A DNA stretch of 64,000 bases from Capronia americana (taxonomy: Eukaryota; Ascomycota; Eurotiomycetes; Chaetothyriales; Herpotrichiellaceae): assembly GCA_016110215.1 (NCBI GenBank), contig JADWQD010000004.1, positions 2,480,001 to 2,544,000 on the forward strand. The letters are read 5' to 3'. Positions 11,563-21,360 of this stretch are shown in pieces (the first letter of the stretch is position 1; every line of letters begins with the position of its first letter). The translations under genes and the position numbers were made by a program. The notes beneath the pieces are model-generated. The model saw only the letters and a program-made list of their open reading frames with translations. It made no database searches and had not been told where the DNA came from.

Positions 11563-11660
11563 TTAGGCGTCAGACTGAAGATTACTTCAGCCATCAAATC
11601 TGAAGGTCCTGTGTTCAATCCACAGTGGCCGCAACATTTTTTCTTTTTCATGTCCTTGTC

Positions 11661-11680
11661 AGGTCGAGGGTTCGAATCAC
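11661..11680 (+). other. Possible tRNA T-arm relic
   Basis: GAGGGTTCGAATC resembles the 5' stem and loop of a tRNA T-arm (B-box). The 3' stem strand is mutated and no acceptor or D-arm can be paired. It is probably a fragment of a second tRNA. Confidence 0.3.
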
Positions 11681-11686
11681 GTAAAA

Positions 11687-12335
11687 AGGCAGAAGTTTTG
11701 TGTGTCTTTTCAGATTACTCACCTTATTGTTGTTATGGGCTTGGCGTGCGGGGTCACGGCCAAGACACAGTTATCCGGACCGTCCAACAGAGGACGATCC
11801 CGCCTGCGGAGGAGGGGATAGTGTCAGGAACAGGCTCCAAGTCCCAGGCACGAATTGCAGGATACTTAGTCTTTTTGGGCGATCCCCAGGGGCTGTGGAC
11901 CTCTTCCTGACGGTCTCTCTACGGCGGTAAGGTACTGTGGGGCTAGGTACACTATCACTTCAGACTGCATTTCGAAGGTACATACTCATACTTTTATACG
12001 AAGGAACCTGCTGAAGCTATGTACCAGTGAAGGTTTACCCGAAATACATGCGGTACGAAATGTGTGCCGAGAGGTGTGTCCGTATAAACCAATTTGCCAT
12101 TTTCCCATTGATGAAGTGGTGTATTCACCACCGAACGTTAACGAAGCCGCGAGTCTTCCCAACCTCCGGCTTCACTGCCTCCCTATTCAATTTAATATCT
12201 CGCCTGGGTTGCGCGTCATGGGGAGGCTCTACGCCGACAACTCTTCCATTCACATTTTCGTTATCATTGCTACCGCTCCCCGCTGTGTGCATTTGATATC
12301 ATGCAGTCCTCTTCACCTTCCGTAACACCAGCTGA
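11687..12335. other. Intergenic region, no gene seen
   Basis: About 650 bp upstream of gene X. I see no supported gene. An alternative open frame from the ATG at 12301 overlaps the gene X start, so the exact 5' end of gene X is uncertain. Confidence 0.3.
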
Positions 12336-13331
12336 GTGCCTCAAACCCGAAAACAGAGGTCAGATCGTGAATCTTGTGTACGAAAATTTTTGCAACTTCC
12401 GCGCCTCGAACATCAAAAGAGAAGACAGAGAACTCTCCAAACTGCTGGCAATCCTAGCGCTTCTCATAACTTTACCATCGAGGCCGACGAACCAACACTT
12501 CGAAAACGCAAGAGACACAAGTCTTCAACAGATGACGGAAAACAAATCCTTCCTTCCAACAATTCCGACCCTGACCAGCGAATAAACTCAATCCTTGGAG
12601 ATGCCACGGGCCTGGGAATACCCTCGGAAGAGATAAGACTCCAAGGCTCCGATGTCGCACTACAATTCGCCATAGAAGTGGCATCGAACCTGGATGAGAA
12701 AGAGCTGGATTTGTTGATTCATTTTCTCAAAAAGGAAGACAGGGACCATGATACAACGAACTTGCGACAACTCCTGACCGATGAGATCGAGCACTTCCGT
12801 ACACAAGAGACACACTTGACCAAAGAAGACGCGCACGAAATTGCACAACCTGCGGGCCCTCCGGATTGCGACCTTGGACTAATACTACACTGTCAGTCCA
12901 GAGAGGGTGGAGTTACCAAGTTCTGGGACGAGGGCAGCCAGACCATTCAACTGCTTTCTAAAAAGGGCTTGGGCCCGGACGTCGTCTTTGCATACGATTG
13001 GCATTGGAGAGGGGAGGGTCGGGCGCGAGGACGTAAGTCGACTTGTCCTGCCTCATGTTGGAAGAAGGAAAAGCTCCTGTTGCATGACCAAATGTCTCAC
13101 CGTCTTCTGGAGATCTTACCACTTCCTTTCCTGATTGTGGGCGGCCGCTGTGCAAGGATGCATTATCAAAAGGGCAGAGAGCGGTTGGTTAAAGGTCTCA
13201 ACGTCAAACTCAGAGGTGACGTCTCAATCACCTTCGAAATCCTTTTCGAAGACCAGAGTGTGCGGCGCATTACAGCCTTTATCGACCACCCGGTGGCAGC
13301 AATGTTCAACCCGAATGCAGCTCCACGATAT
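12336..13331 (+). pseudogene. Gene X, 5' part (unrecognised), cut at an inverted repeat
   Basis: An open frame of about 332 codons, unrecognised by family. It begins with a basic region containing RKRKRHKSS, which could be a nuclear signal. It continues with a helical acidic part (LDEKELDLLIHFL) and a compact C-terminal part ending DHPVAAMFNPNAAPRYR. The frame then runs, without a stop, straight through the left 127-bp repeat and into the PAF-hydrolase gene, making a fused 761-codon frame. That fusion has no biological logic, because the second half starts with its own signal peptide. The likely continuation of gene X lies inverted at 14865-15472. The true start could be the ATG at 12301 in another frame. 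I read this as the 5' part of a gene broken by an inversion. Confidence 0.55.
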
Positions 13332-13458
13332 AGGGTAAGCAGTGCTGTCTACAGACCTCGCTTCCCAGTACTTACGTCCCTACCTCTCATCAGCATCCAT
13401 CCTGCGCAAAACATGCTTCTCGCCAGCCTCCTCTTCGTCTCGGGCCTCACAGTGTGCT
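13332..13458 (+). repeat. 127-bp inverted repeat, left copy
   Basis: Identical base for base, on the opposite strand, to 15473-15599. It contains 81 bp of leader plus the ATG and the first 15 codons of the PAF-hydrolase gene, so it is a duplicated gene 5' end rather than a transposon terminus. No target-site duplication was seen. Confidence 0.95.
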
Positions 13459-14621
13459 CCGAAGCTGCACCCGCGTCGTCTTCAAAGGTTGTCCTGCTTC
13501 CCGAGCCAACCGGCTTCTATCAGGTCGGTCGCAGTGCCGTAGAAGTGATCGACCACAGCAGAACACAGCAATTTGCACCAGATGTTGAGCCCAGAAAGCT
13601 CATGATCTCAGTGTTTTACCCGGTTGTCCCCCAGCACCCTACCACCAAGGGCGCATACATGCTTCCAGAGACGGCCCGTTTTGAGGATGTCGCGCTGCAG
13701 GCAGTGGGCCTGAAATCACCAAACGGCACATTCGAGAAGCTTGCCCTCAACCTAGCAAGCAACAAAGCCTACCAGAACCTCACGCGTCAACCTCCCTGCA
13801 ATTACCCTCTTGCCATTTTCATGCCTGCAGAGGCAACAACTCGTCTCTGGTACGGCCAAATTGTCTCCACAATTGCTAGCAACGGCTATATTGTTGTCAG
13901 CATCGATGCACCTTATGACGTCGACGTCGTTGAGTACCCTGACAGCTCCCTGGCAACCATCAACCAGACACTTTGGGGAACTACAAATCTTCCCGACCTG
14001 GCGCAGACTGGGTACACCGCTATTGAGGTTCGCGCTCAAGACGTGAGCTTTGTGCTCGATCAACTCTCCAATACAACTTTCGCACAAAGCCTTGTCCCCA
14101 CCCTGCCTCTCTCAGGCCTCAACACAACACACACGGCCATGTTCGGGCATTCCCTTGGCGGCTCGACCGCCTACTCGATCCTCGAGCAGGATGCCCGCAT
14201 TCTGGGCGGCTTGAACATGGACGGCGGACTTTTCGGTCCAGGAGAAGGGACAAACAAACCATTCATGATCATGGGCCATGCAAACCACACGCGGAACATC
14301 ACTGGCGACCTGACGCAGGTTACATGGGCGGCGGCATGGCCTAACATTACCGGCTGGAAGCGTGATATCAACATTGCAGGGACAGGGCATTATGAATTTT
14401 CGGACTACCCGGTTGTTTTCGAGACACTGGGTATCACACCGGGTGCCGAGGTGGCAAGCAACCCGGATGGGATCCAGATTGGAACGATGAAAGGGACCAG
14501 AGCACTACAGATTGTCACGACCTATGTGACTGCTTTTCTGGATTTCGTAATCCTTGGGAAGTGCTCTGCATTGCTGGAGGGGCCGGTCAGCGCCTTCCCT
14601 GAAGTGGCTTTTGAATATTGA
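13413..14621 (+). CDS. Secreted PAF-acetylhydrolase-like alpha/beta hydrolase
   Basis: A single exon of 402 residues. The start is the ATG followed by a clear signal peptide (MLLASLLFVSGLTVCSEAAP). The nucleophile elbow GHSLGGS lies near residue 248, and the pattern of DAPYDVDVVEYP before it and GHYEFSDYP near the C-terminus fits the platelet-activating factor acetylhydrolase, isoform II group. Several N-x-S/T sites suggest glycosylation. Such fungal enzymes are secreted lipases or esterases acting on short acyl esters. The first 45 bases and the proximal leader lie in the left 127-bp repeat. The probable native TATA box lies outside the other repeat copy at 15601, so after the inferred inversion this gene may have lost its normal promoter. 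The start here is chosen over the longer upstream fusion frame. Confidence 0.85.
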   Translation: MLLASLLFVSGLTVCSEAAPASSSKVVLLPEPTGFYQVGRSAVEVIDHSRTQQFAPDVEPRKLMISVFYPVVPQHPTTKGAYMLPETARFEDVALQAVGLKSPNGTFEKLALNLASNKAYQNLTRQPPCNYPLAIFMPAEATTRLWYGQIVSTIASNGYIVVSIDAPYDVDVVEYPDSSLATINQTLWGTTNLPDLAQTGYTAIEVRAQDVSFVLDQLSNTTFAQSLVPTLPLSGLNTTHTAMFGHSLGGSTAYSILEQDARILGGLNMDGGLFGPGEGTNKPFMIMGHANHTRNITGDLTQVTWAAAWPNITGWKRDINIAGTGHYEFSDYPVVFETLGITPGAEVASNPDGIQIGTMKGTRALQIVTTYVTAFLDFVILGKCSALLEGPVSAFPEVAFEY

Positions 14622-14864
14622 TTGGCTAGAAGTTGAAGAAGAGAGCCTCGAAACTCCAGCAGATAGTTTCTCACCTCGAATACAATCAGCAACATATTGA
14701 TAATGGACGAACAGGAAACGGGGGAATCGTTGAAACCTCCAACCTGCTCAGTTACTGCAGCCAGCCCGAGACTTCACACTGGGTCGAAAACAAAACCGAA
14801 CTTCGAACCGAACCCGGTAATTCTTCGTATCTCCACCGCAGCAAGTTTCAGCATACAGATTGAT

Positions 14865-15472
14865 TTAGACTTCGCCGTTTTCTTTCCTCTTCAGTTCTCC
14901 TTTCCGAGCAAGTTCCTTGTGATGCTGATCAACCCCTTCTTGTCCAAACCGTTTCTGTTTCTGTAGGTCGTCAATGGAGAGGGTGACAATCAAGTCTTCC
15001 CCGAGTTTCAATTCTACCCCAGTCTTGGTGAAGAATATGACTGTCTTTTCATTTTTTGCTTGTGCATTTAGACATTGTTTCCTCGCCTTGGGGGGAACCA
15101 AAATTTTGAGGGCACGCCTCTCTTCCGATAAGTGCAGTGAGATCTCCCCTCTTGCCGTGATTGTGACCTTCTTTGCGTCCCAATGTTCTTTGAACTCGAA
15201 CCCATATCGGTCAGCATTTCGGCGGCGATTAGCTACCGCGAGTTTCCTTGACTGCTGCAAACTCTTGGAGATTTTGGTACGAAGAGCGCTGGCCACTGAT
15301 TGGCCCGCGGCAAGCATCTTGAAAACATCCTCTTGCAGCATTTTACTAGCCCAGGTCAGGAAGGCAGAATCATATTCAAGGACTGTGAGTGTTCTCTTGA
15401 GGTCTGCTTCCATTTTCACGTACTCGTGCACTTCTTTAAGTGGAGCACTACCTGGTATACCCTTTCGAATTT
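14865..15472 (-). pseudogene. Gene X, 3' part, inverted and without a start
   Basis: A minus-strand open frame of about 188 codons. The upstream-most codon of the clean frame is not an ATG, and the stretch enters directly from the right 127-bp repeat. The text (KMEADLKRTLTVLEYDSAFL, then ALRTKISKSLQQSRK, then ISLHLSEERRALKILVPP, then a basic KRKENGEV end) looks like the missing C-terminal part of gene X: charged, helical and then beta-rich, with no signal peptide. If the 2-kb segment is flipped and one repeat copy removed, the last codons at 13331 read on in frame into this segment (PRY, then KFERVYQ) up to a possible GT donor. That supports an originally single gene. I cannot name the family. 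Confidence 0.5.
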
Positions 15473-15599
15473 AGCACACTGTGAGGCCCGAGACGAAGAG
15501 GAGGCTGGCGAGAAGCATGTTTTGCGCAGGATGGATGCTGATGAGAGGTAGGGACGTAAGTACTGGGAAGCGAGGTCTGTAGACAGCACTGCTTACCCT
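15473..15599 (-). repeat. 127-bp inverted repeat, right copy
   Basis: The perfect reverse complement of 13332-13458, with 2,014 bp between the copies. It carries an orphan start: the ATG at 15518 on the minus strand opens 15 codons of the hydrolase signal peptide and then hits TAA at the repeat boundary (15471-15473). Confidence 0.95.
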
Positions 15600-15600
15600 C

Positions 15601-15609
15601 CTTTTATAC
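15601..15609 (-). promoter_or_regulatory. TATA box outside the right repeat
   Basis: TATAAAAGG on the minus strand, about 83-91 bp upstream of the orphan ATG at 15518. The left repeat copy has no equivalent upstream. This suggests that the hydrolase gene originally started here, on the minus strand. Confidence 0.5.
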
Positions 15610-16066
15610 CTCGACATACTGCCAGCTTAGTGCTGTTTGAATTATAGTTACATGGCAATTTCACCCCTGTTGTTCTACACTTAGACCCTTGTAACTTCGT
15701 GTAGGCCAGAATTGTTATAAGAGTTACGAGATTCTTCCTATTGCTGTCTAGGTCGCCACCGACCGGGGTTAAGGCCCTCTGCAGTTGTTCAGTCTTGATT
15801 GGTTAGGTCTGAAAAGCGGCTCAAGCGAAACAGCAGTTTTGCTGCTGACATACACGTTGAGGCTCGATTCGGCATGCTCTGCGATCTCGTATCCTTGGTC
15901 CAAGGTTGGACAAGCTCATCTACAGCAATTCCAACGTATGAAAAGTGGAAGTCCGTGATCTTCCAGGGTGGGCATTTTTGAAGCACACGGTCTTTTAATC
16001 TGAGGTTTGAAACGGTCGAGTCCATACTAGTAGTCCGATCAAAGACAACCTAAATCATCAAATACC

Positions 16067-17503
16067 TCATTCTTTCAATTGAGCCTCAATGACAGATTCA
16101 TAGTCTGACCTTGTTTTCCAAATCCGAGTAATTTCGAGCCCACATGCGTCGAGGAGATTTTGCCACTGGTGCACAGTCCGTTCCATGCCTGAGCAGAACA
16201 TCATCATCAGTATGTCCATAGAAGAGCCTCGATCAGATGCACCAGTGTTGGGAAGCACATAATCGTCGATCAGCAGCCGAGAATAACCTTTTTTCATGGA
16301 TTTGGCGGTGTTCGTCAGAAATCTAACGCATTCGGGATCATGCCAGTCGTGACAGATGTTGTGGAAATAGTATGCTCGTGCTCCTGTAAATTGTTAGTCC
16401 TGGTGCATTCGTTCTTCTTCAGAACCTCAATTCGCTGGCTATTCGACGTACCTTTGACAGGTTGAGGGGTGAAGACGTCGTAGCACATCAGCTCGATCCC
16501 GTCAGTATCGTCCCCAGATTGAATCTGGTCGATGATGATAGGGAGATCTTGGAGGATCAGACGGCCTGATAGCCCTGGATGAGTCTTGGAAAAGCTCTTC
16601 AGATCATGGCCCCATACGCCGCCAACATCAACGAGCATAACAGCTTCAGGATCTCTGTCTGCACCAGGGCCGAGCTGATCCGCCATTGGGTACGTCTCGT
16701 GCCAGACCACGAGGCCTTCCCTGCGAACAGACATGAAATCGTCGAAATACTTACGCTGATCTCTATTCTTGTCGAGGAATTCGAAGAGACCTGATCCATG
16801 GGCGTACTCGAAAGGACTTTTCTCATCCGGCTTCGATGAAAATTGGTGGAAACCTGTTTCGTGTATGTAGTCCATGAGACAGGCTCCGATGGGGAAGAAG
16901 AGATCAAAACTGTTATAATGGCAGTCAGATCAAACAACGAAGCGGAAGAACGATCCACGAACTAGTGCTTCTCTCCACCAGCCATCCCAGGCTTGCAAAT
17001 GAGGTCTGTTACATCTGTAGCAGCATACACTTGGTCCCCAACCTCGGCACATACGCCAGTAAGCGTTATTAGGCGCATCAGGCGCACTATAATACTCGAC
17101 AAAATGAAGTCCGTTAATGAAATCGCAGTTTGAGCCAAGTCCTTTGACTCAGGAATGAGGGAGCATACCAATAAGCAGCTCATCGTATCCTGTTTTGTCG
17201 GCCAGCGCCTTCGCGGAGACATGCTCTCCTGCCTGTCCGGCAATAAAGTCGAGAACGCCTGCTTCCAACATCATACGAATCGTGGCATTCTTCATTGGCT
17301 GCATCCACCCTTCAGCACTTGCATGAAAACTCTTGTCGGGTCATTACCTCGTGTCTCATTCTCATCAGCGTCTCGGCTGGTGTCTCTGCAGCTAGATTCA
17401 GCTTTCTAATAGCATTGAGCAACTCAACATGCGCCTCTCCGTTGCCAGTAGTATCAGCTGCAGCTTTCTGGGCAACATCGCGAAGCAGATTCGACAAATC
17501 CAT
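16067..17503 (-). CDS. COMT-type O-methyltransferase
   Basis: A SAM-dependent O-methyltransferase of the fungal secondary-metabolism/COMT type, 394 residues from five exons on the minus strand: 17503-17348, 17298-17169, 17086-16963, 16909-16452 and 16383-16067. All four introns (49, 82, 53 and 68 nt) keep the frame. An N-terminal dimerisation/winged-helix region (MMLEAGVLDFIAG, VRLMRLITLTGVC) is followed by the SAM motif LVDVGGVWGHDL near residue 235. The catalytic His is in YYFHNICHDWHD, and the conserved end GSSMDILMMMFCSGMER follows. It probably methylates a phenolic hydroxyl. It is divergently arranged with the Zn-cluster gene at 18391, a plausible regulator-enzyme pair. No polyketide or peptide synthase is nearby, so the substrate is unknown. 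Confidence 0.9.
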
Positions 17504-18390
17504 TGGGTTGGCTGTGAAGTGGTGGGCATTGAAAGATCGCGCATCCTCGAGGGACTGTGATACTTAACTGAAGCGGTGCCTTCAAGTGCTCAAGGTTATT
17601 GATCTTCTAGCTTCTTCTAAACAAGGCATCTCCAATGATTGGCAACAACTACAATATGCAAGGAAGATGGAAGCAACCATTGGACTTCCGTCCACGATCT
17701 CCAGGCCGCTTGGGGACCAGTAGAACATGGTCGTCAGCAGATAGTCCGCGGCCTGTCATCATCCACAAGGCTTGCACATTGGTTCCTCCGCGTAGTACGA
17801 GTTCCACCAGGGAACTCGACGTGCGAAACTGGTAGTGGGACCCTTTTCGAAGCTGACCAGCAACGAAGCCCCTTCACATTTAGCCGTGCAACTTGAACCT
17901 TGCGCGCAGCAAAACCCCATGCACACATCATCGTCTTGGACGGAGCGCACATAACAGAAAGGGAATGCACCTCGTTCACCGACCGGCGGCTTATTTGAAT
18001 CATTCCCGATGTTCTAATTAGGTCCAAATCGCTCGCGAACGCATCTGGTCGGATCGATGGAAATGTTGAATGATTGGCAACCCTCGTATGAGTCTAGCTA
18101 CTTTGGCTTCGGGAGCCCAAGATTTCTGCACGATGTTCGTTTCTCCATCTCTACCCCCAGTGTCACCTTGAGGACTAGCATCTGCCGGACGCTTGAATCA
18201 GGAGCCAGGAACTGATGGTAAAGTGTCGATCCGATAGGTTCACAACCCTCATTATTGAGTCATGAGATGACGTCTTCCTCTGATGCCATTACCTACTTTT
18301 ACACCATGTTGGTCATTTGCCTTCCGGCTGTCGAACACGCTCTCGACAGATGTAGAGTACCCGTCTAGAGTAAAACATATTCTGTATAGC
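17504..18390. other. Divergent promoter region with a cysteine-rich frame
   Basis: About 890 bp between the O-methyltransferase and the regulator. On the minus strand 17759-18013 is open from an AG acceptor-like site, with eight Cys (VCMGFCCAQGSSC, TAKCEG, MCKPCG). I find no ATG or signal-peptide exon for it, so it is not called as a gene. Confidence 0.3.
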
Positions 18391-19973
18391 ATGAGTGATG
18401 CCAGTGTCCGTCTCCGTTTTGGGAGCGACAAAGTCAGATCGGGTTGCATGACTTGCAAGTGAGCCAGCAGGATCCAGAGAAATTTATCTTGATATGAACT
18501 AATGCAGGCAGAACTCGCCATGTTAAATGTGACGAAAACCGTCCATCATGTCAGCGATGCATCAAAGGTGGACGTGATTGTGGCTACGGACCTCTAGACG
18601 AAGTTCAAAGACGTCCACAAGGAGAACTCAAGATTATTCCCTACGTGGTCAAGGTGCCCCAAAGTCCGAGATCTTTCCCAGGTTGGACTTCTGCCGCAAA
18701 AAGGTCGCTTACGTCGACCGACCTAGCAGGCTGCATGATGGCCACTGGCTCCAATGCACAGAGTCTCTCTGAGACACAGGATGATAGCTTGGAAGGAACC
18801 ACATGGTCTGATCCCACACTTGAAAGTACGGAATCTGGTTCATCTGCAACATTTTGGCTGCTTCACGATGACGACCTCAGCCCACTGCCATTCTGCTCTA
18901 TTCCCATCAAAAACACAGGGAGTGTTACCATTGCCTACGAGTTCTTCAAGCATGTATGGATTCCTGTCAAACAGACGTCACTGAATTCATCGGCGTCAAG
19001 TGTCTTTAGAGCTCGCTGTCAAATCATTCTTCAAGACGAAATGCTCTTCGAGCAGATGATAGCTTACTCCCTTCTAATGCAGAACATGGATAAGGCTCCT
19101 AAGCAGAGGATGACAGCCTCAATCCTCAATCATTCGAACAGGTCCATAAGGCGACTACGCCAGAGATTACAGTCTTCCAGGTCAGATGCTTACCTCAACG
19201 ACGCTGTGATTCAGACTATTGTTTTGCTCATTGCGCTTCACCACACTTGTGCAGACTTTGAGCCCTTGAGCTTTCACTTGCAAGCGCTTCATCAGCTCAT
19301 CAATCTGAGCGTTGGAAATCGCAAACTTGAATGGAACGGATTTGTCGAACATGAACTCAGTCAACTTGACATCGATTGGAACACTACGGTCACGAGATAT
19401 CAGCCGATGCAAAAACTTGAGCAATATATCATAACATATCCAGACCACCCTTTCAATTCAACAATAAGTCACAGAATTGCCCAGTTTCAACCTGGCTTTT
19501 GCGAGCTGGCTCTGCATCGCAGATTGAGCCTGCAGTTCATGCACGTCTTGGAGGCCGTTCTAGATATGGCCCACAACCGAGATATATCGAAGGCTGTCTC
19601 ACCTGTCTACGGTACCATCGACGACCTTGTGACCAACCCCGGGATATCAATGTTAGAAAGAGTCTTGGCAGTCGCCCTCCTGGTTTGCTGCCTATCTGCT
19701 GCTCACCCACAAGAGAAAATCCCTCCGATCGTGGCATTGAGCATACAAGCGCACGCGAGATCTTTTCCTCTAGGACGAGCAGTCTCTGGTGGTGATACTT
19801 TGGAGGAGAAGGCCCTCGACTGGGCAGCGCTTGCACTGCATTACAACACGAAGGAAGGATGCATCGCTTGGACATGGGCGAACAAGCGCATAAACCATTC
19901 GCCTGAAGAATGCTTCACGAGAAGCTATCAGTGTCAGTTGCAAGAAGGTTTTCTGTTTACCTCGGGCAAGTAA
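18391..19973 (+). CDS. Zn(II)2Cys6 transcription factor
   Basis: Two exons, 18391-18458 and 18512-19973, give 509 residues. The 53-nt intron (GTGAGC...GCAG) splits the zinc cluster. Splicing yields GCMTCKTRHVKCDENRPSC followed by QRCIKGGRDC, a C-x2-C-x6-C-x6-C-x2-C-x6-C binuclear cluster at residues 20-50. The rest is a helical fungal regulator region (LPFCSIPIKNTGSVTIAYEF, then LLMQNMD, then LNDAVIQTIVLLIALHH), resembling the PF11951-type (C6 with C-terminal activation region) factors. The stop falls right after an SGK; a further small 3' exon cannot be excluded because AAGTAAC could act as a donor. It is divergent from the O-methyltransferase gene, which it may control. Confidence 0.85.
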
Positions 19974-20477
19974 CGACCGATATGATGAATATGAGAGCAT
20001 GGTATTATGCTGCCACGAATCCACCGGCTTCGAGTTCGGCCGGGGTGGAGATTGCGAGTTGCCAAGTTGTACACTTGAAAGGAAGTGGAAAGCAATGTTT
20101 GATGTTCTGCTTGGGGCAGCGACTGATATGCCTGGAGACTTGCGATGCTATGCAGGACAGCACCACCAGCAATGCCAACTCAGGACCAAGCAGGGCGAAC
20201 CGCAAGCTAGCGATCCAAGCCGTCTATCGCCAAGTATCTTCCTCCCTGTCGTTCACCATGTCAAAGTCTGTGGATTCTCAGCTCGAACACCTGTCGTTCA
20301 CTTCACCATATCCTTCGCGCGTTCGGTGACCGGGACACATGGAATCAGAACATCGAACGGGTTGCAGCCTTTGGGGCAAGAAGACTCATGTCGGTACCTA
20401 TCTGACCTGGGAGCAGATAAGTATATCAGCTGAAAGGGGACTCGCGGCCCGGTGCCGAAGTTAAGCGCCTTCACGCG

Positions 20478-20639
20478 CTATCTGCCATCTACCTGCTCTA
20501 TCAGCGCCACTTGGCGCGTCTACTCCGAGGGCGATAGAGTGTCCTTATATTCCTATCGAACCGTACCTAGGTAATGAAACACCCTCAAAATCCTGAGGTT
20601 TACTACACCTCTGTTTTCTGCGGGAATCAACTACTGTTC
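20478..20639 (+). repeat. Dispersed short repeat, copy B
   Basis: It shares blocks in the same order with copy A: GCTATCTGCCATCTACC, then ATCAGCGCCACTTGGCGCGTC, then CCGAGGGCGATAGAGTGTC, then the GAGGTTT...CTGTTTTCTG end block. A perfect palindrome TACCTAGGTA sits inside at 20574-20583. Confidence 0.5.
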
Positions 20640-21302
20640 TGCAAGCACAAGGGGAGCCAACGGGCCCTGATGTAGCCTCAAGGCAATCAGGCAAACCCTG
20701 CCTCTTCGCAGAAAAGCCCTAGGGAGCATGGGGAGCTCTGTCTGAACGCTGCTGCCCAAAGCTGCTTCTCCATCGCATTCTCACTGTCCTCGTACTCGGA
20801 CGTGGTCGAAATGCCTCAAAGACCAAGACCAAGTTGCTGAGGCAGCACCCAGATTACTCGAGAACGAAAAAAAACCTCGTATTTGACATATACTGGGTTG
20901 ATCCTAGAGGGTGAGCGAAGGCCGCTTTCACGGGAGCCCTTCGGATGAAGATCACTGAGCGATCAATATCCGAGCAAGCAAGCACAACGGGACCGAATCT
21001 GGTCTCCTTTCGATCGGCAAAACCTGGCGTCCCTACTCGTACGAGGCACCTAATTTCAGACGGCGCATGGCATTGGAGAGTTTGGGCAGATTTGGCGGCG
21101 AAAGACGAGTACAGACTGCCCCGGGACGCGAGGCTCACCTACGACTCTACCTCAAGACCGTGGCGCTTTTAAAAGGACTCGCCTCCCATGCTCTCATGCT
21201 CTCACCTCGCTTACCCTCTCATACTCACCCTGCTCACCTTCGTACTCACACTTCCTCCTGAATATACTTCCCCCGGATATTACGGCGCTAAAGTGACGAT
21301 CT

Positions 21303-21360
21303 GAACTTGTGTGAAGCGTCAGCGACGACTCGAACTTGTGTGAAGCGTCAGCGACGACTC
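21303..21360 (+). repeat. 29-bp perfect tandem duplication
   Basis: Two identical adjacent 29-bp units (21303-21331 and 21332-21360) beginning GAACTTGTGTGAAGC. They are non-coding. Confidence 0.95.

Larger units (their letters stand above)
11441..11633 (+). tRNA. tRNA-Phe(GAA) locus, interrupted in the D-arm
   Basis: The 3' two thirds is a textbook tRNA-Phe. The anticodon stem is TCAGA/TCTGA with loop CTGAAGA (GAA at 11577-11579). A 17-nt intron at 11581-11597 contains CTTCAG, which pairs with the anticodon loop. The T-arm is CTGTG-TTCAATC-CACAG, the acceptor strand TGGCCGC and the discriminator A, and T6 follows at 11637-11642. The matching 5' acceptor GCGGCTA with TAGCTCAG lies 100 bp upstream at 11441-11455. 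Between them TTGGGAGA (11506-11513) is flanked by inserts at 11456-11505 and 11514-11562. Both inserts have GT...AG ends and CTAA branch-like motifs. As it stands this cannot fold as an ordinary tRNA. It is either a disrupted gene or a highly unusual one. Confidence 0.7.

Noticed and set aside
12301..12585. Alternative start frame upstream of gene X
   Set aside because: It has an ATG but ends after 94 codons, and no clear intron links it to the long gene X frame. Kept only as an uncertainty about the start.
14622..15472. The 2-kb segment between the inverted repeats as a DNA transposon
   Set aside because: The repeats are the 5' end of the host hydrolase gene, there is no transposase, and no target-site duplication is visible at the outer edges.
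20440..20480. 5S rRNA-like GAAGTTAAGC motif
   Set aside because: Only this short string resembles 5S rRNA; the flanking helices and internal control region are absent.
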